The notes beneath the pieces were generated by a model. That model worked only from the letters and a program-made list of their open reading frames with translations, did no database searches and was not told the origin of the DNA. The position numbers and the translations under genes were made by a program. A DNA stretch of 7,982 nt from Deltaproteobacteria bacterium (GTDB lineage: Bacteria; Desulfobacterota; Desulfobacteria; Desulfobacterales; SURF-15): NCBI GenBank assembly GCA_024644775.1, contig JAHEHB010000253.1, forward strand, positions 1 through 7,982. The letters run 5' to 3'. Below, piece by piece: positions 6,604 to 7,982 of the stretch. The stretch's first letter is position 1. Every line of letters starts with the position of its first letter.

Positions 6604-7982
6604 TCATGATTTTAGCGGTGCGTTTTTTCCGTAATATTTCAGATACATGGCTTCGGTGTCCGGCGTTCCCCAGAGCCTCTGCCACAGATATGTTGCCACC
6701 AGTCGAATCACCGTAGACGCGTGCCCGAAACCTTTCGCTTTCCACTTGCGTGTGGAGACCATCGCATTTCCAAAAAGATATGTTTGACGGCCCATTCGGT
6801 GCAGGCGGATACTGAATTCAACATCTTCCATCAGTGGGATATTGGGAAACAAGTCGTTATCGACAACCGGTTTTCGGCGGAAAAACTGCACTTGATCCCC
6901 GAAGCTAATTCCCATACATGCCATACGAAGATCGTTTGCAAACTCCAGCACGCGAAACCGCCATCCGTTGCTGTTAAAAAGGCTCCCCACCGCACCGCCT
7001 ACGATCAATGGTTGTTTACAAAGCACGTTCACTATGTTTTCAAAGATCGGATAGGTCACGCGCGTATCGGCATGAACCAATGCCACCACATCCTTTGTGG
7101 AAGCATTGATGCCTGCGAGAATCTGACCGCCCCGGCCGACACCGGTTTTACAGTTTGCATCGTAGTGGATCACCTGTACCCCTGTATTCTCTGCAAGACG
7201 GCCCGTGCCGTCTGAAGACCCGCTATCCACTACGATAACTTCCGTGACAGCAGCGTCCTTAAGAACCGAATGGATACATTCTGTTATGGCCGCTGCTTCG
7301 TTTAACGTCGGAATGACCACAGAAACCGATTCCGGCAACATCACTTCAACGGGTGATTTTGCACGAAGTCTCGCTAAGTAGACATCATGGAGCAACATCC
7401 CATAAAAGGGGAGCCATATGAATAACTGCGCTGATAGCGGTAGATACCCGCTGCCGGAATCGTCTGAAACGCCATATCCAGGAAAATACAAACCAATGGT
7501 TAAACATAAAAACATCCAGGAAACAGTCGGCCGAAGCGCTAAAAATGGTACGATCCAAGCAACAGCCCCATAATGGATCGTTGGAGATATCACAACCCAT
7601 GCTCCCAATGCGAAAAAACATCCGGATATGGGGTCGTTTGAATGGTAACCATTTCTCTGAGGATGGAGATGCCGATAACCAAAAAACAGGATAGCCCCCA
7701 GAATTACCATTGAAATAAAGGAGGCAGACGGAGGTTCGCCTAAATTTTTCTGGAAAATCGACCGGAAAATCGAATAGATAGGCCCCTTAATTGCGTTTTT
7801 GTCCCCGAATCCCATGAATCCAAAAGACGAAAATGCCCCATCTGTATAGAAAATCGGCAAAGATAGCACCAGAACGACGATCACGGTTATCCAAGTATAC
7901 TTCCAATTATCCTGTCGTAGTAAAAAAGGGATTGTTATGATGGTAACTGGTTGGGATTGAACGGCAATTCCTGCAGAAACAA
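6604..7982 (-). CDS. Membrane GT-C-like/GT2 fusion glycosyltransferase (N-terminus outside the window)
   Basis: The frame is open to the window edge: the codons above the GTG at 7884 contain no stop, so at least 459 residues are present and the true start is upstream. Numbered from that GTG, the first 170 residues are polytopic membrane, with helices near 1-13, 56-73, 86-103, 106-133 and 150-170. The segment VISPTIHYGAVAWIVPFLAL resembles the conserved loop of GT-C mannosyltransferase-like proteins. From about 187 a cytosolic GT2 domain follows: SVVIPTLNEAAAI, VVDSGSSDGT (220-227), GRGGQILAGI, the metal-binding HADTR (271-275), GDQVQFFRR, and MEDVEF (352-357) with the likely catalytic acid. 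This pattern resembles the TIGR04283 glycosyltransferase group. STRKW at 377-381 takes the place of the QxxRW motif. It probably makes a lipid-linked or surface glycan; donor and acceptor are unknown. Confidence 0.88.
   Translation of the reverse strand, partial: VSAGIAVQSQPVTIITIPFLLRQDNWKYTWITVIVVLVLSLPIFYTDGAFSSFGFMGFGDKNAIKGPIYSIFRSIFQKNLGEPPSASFISMVILGAILFFGYRHLHPQRNGYHSNDPISGCFFALGAWVVISPTIHYGAVAWIVPFLALRPTVSWMFLCLTIGLYFPGYGVSDDSGSGYLPLSAQLFIWLPFYGMLLHDVYLARLRAKSPVEVMLPESVSVVIPTLNEAAAITECIHSVLKDAAVTEVIVVDSGSSDGTGRLAENTGVQVIHYDANCKTGVGRGGQILAGINASTKDVVALVHADTRVTYPIFENIVNVLCKQPLIVGGAVGSLFNSNGWRFRVLEFANDLRMACMGISFGDQVQFFRRKPVVDNDLFPNIPLMEDVEFSIRLHRMGRQTYLFGNAMVSTRKWKAKGFGHASTVIRLVATYLWQRLWGTPDTEAMYLKYYGKNAPLKS

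Noticed and set aside
6539..6745. A 68-codon minus-strand reading frame at the end of the glycosyltransferase gene
   Set aside because: It mostly overlaps the glycosyltransferase in another frame, shows no recognisable domain and has no good ribosome site.

Overview
The window looks like a chromosomal stretch from a Gram-negative, probably anaerobic or sulfate-reducer-like bacterium of the Desulfobacterota type. The Gram-negative call rests on an OmpA-type outer-membrane lipoprotein and a FecR-domain periplasmic protein. The lineage is inference: it rests on the FecR-OmpA-CHASE2 arrangement and a tandem TGTTCAG intergenic hairpin that I associate from memory with that group. No rRNA, tRNA, CRISPR array, insertion sequence or phage gene is visible.

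Layout, left to right. (1) 1-332, minus strand: the N-terminal third or less of an FAD-dependent fumarate-reductase/aspartate-oxidase-type flavoprotein, cut by the window edge. (2) 393-1184, plus strand: an NAD-type short-chain dehydrogenase (SDR), divergent from the flavoprotein across about 60 bp. (3) 1185-1370: a convergent gap holding a strong two-tier hairpin built from TGTTCAG repeats. (4) 1371-2114, minus: a second, NADP-type SDR. (5) 2164-5106, minus: a large membrane hybrid histidine kinase, CHASE2-3TM-PAS-HisKA-HATPase-REC. (6) 5184-5819, minus: an OmpA-family peptidoglycan-binding lipoprotein. (7) 5912-6364, minus: a short secreted FecR-domain protein. (8) 6365-6603: a 239 bp intergenic region. 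(9) 6604 to beyond 7982, minus: a fusion of a polytopic GT-C-like membrane region with a cytosolic family 2 glycosyltransferase domain; its 5' end lies outside the window.

The core of the window is the block FecR -> OmpA -> CHASE2 kinase (-> SDR), transcribed leftward with gaps of 92, 77 and 49 bp, so it is probably one operon. I infer an envelope-sensing module. The FecR-like protein sits in the periplasm, the lipoprotein links outer membrane and peptidoglycan, and the CHASE2 domain reads a periplasmic signal and feeds a phosphorelay ending in a C-terminal receiver domain. No output regulator or sigma factor is encoded nearby. All three genes of the block start with non-ATG codons (GTG, GTG, TTG). 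The lipoprotein start sits on a 10-base A tract with two overlapping start codons in different frames. The metabolic genes on the left (flavoprotein, SDRs) look more GC-rich by eye than the kinase block and need not share its function.
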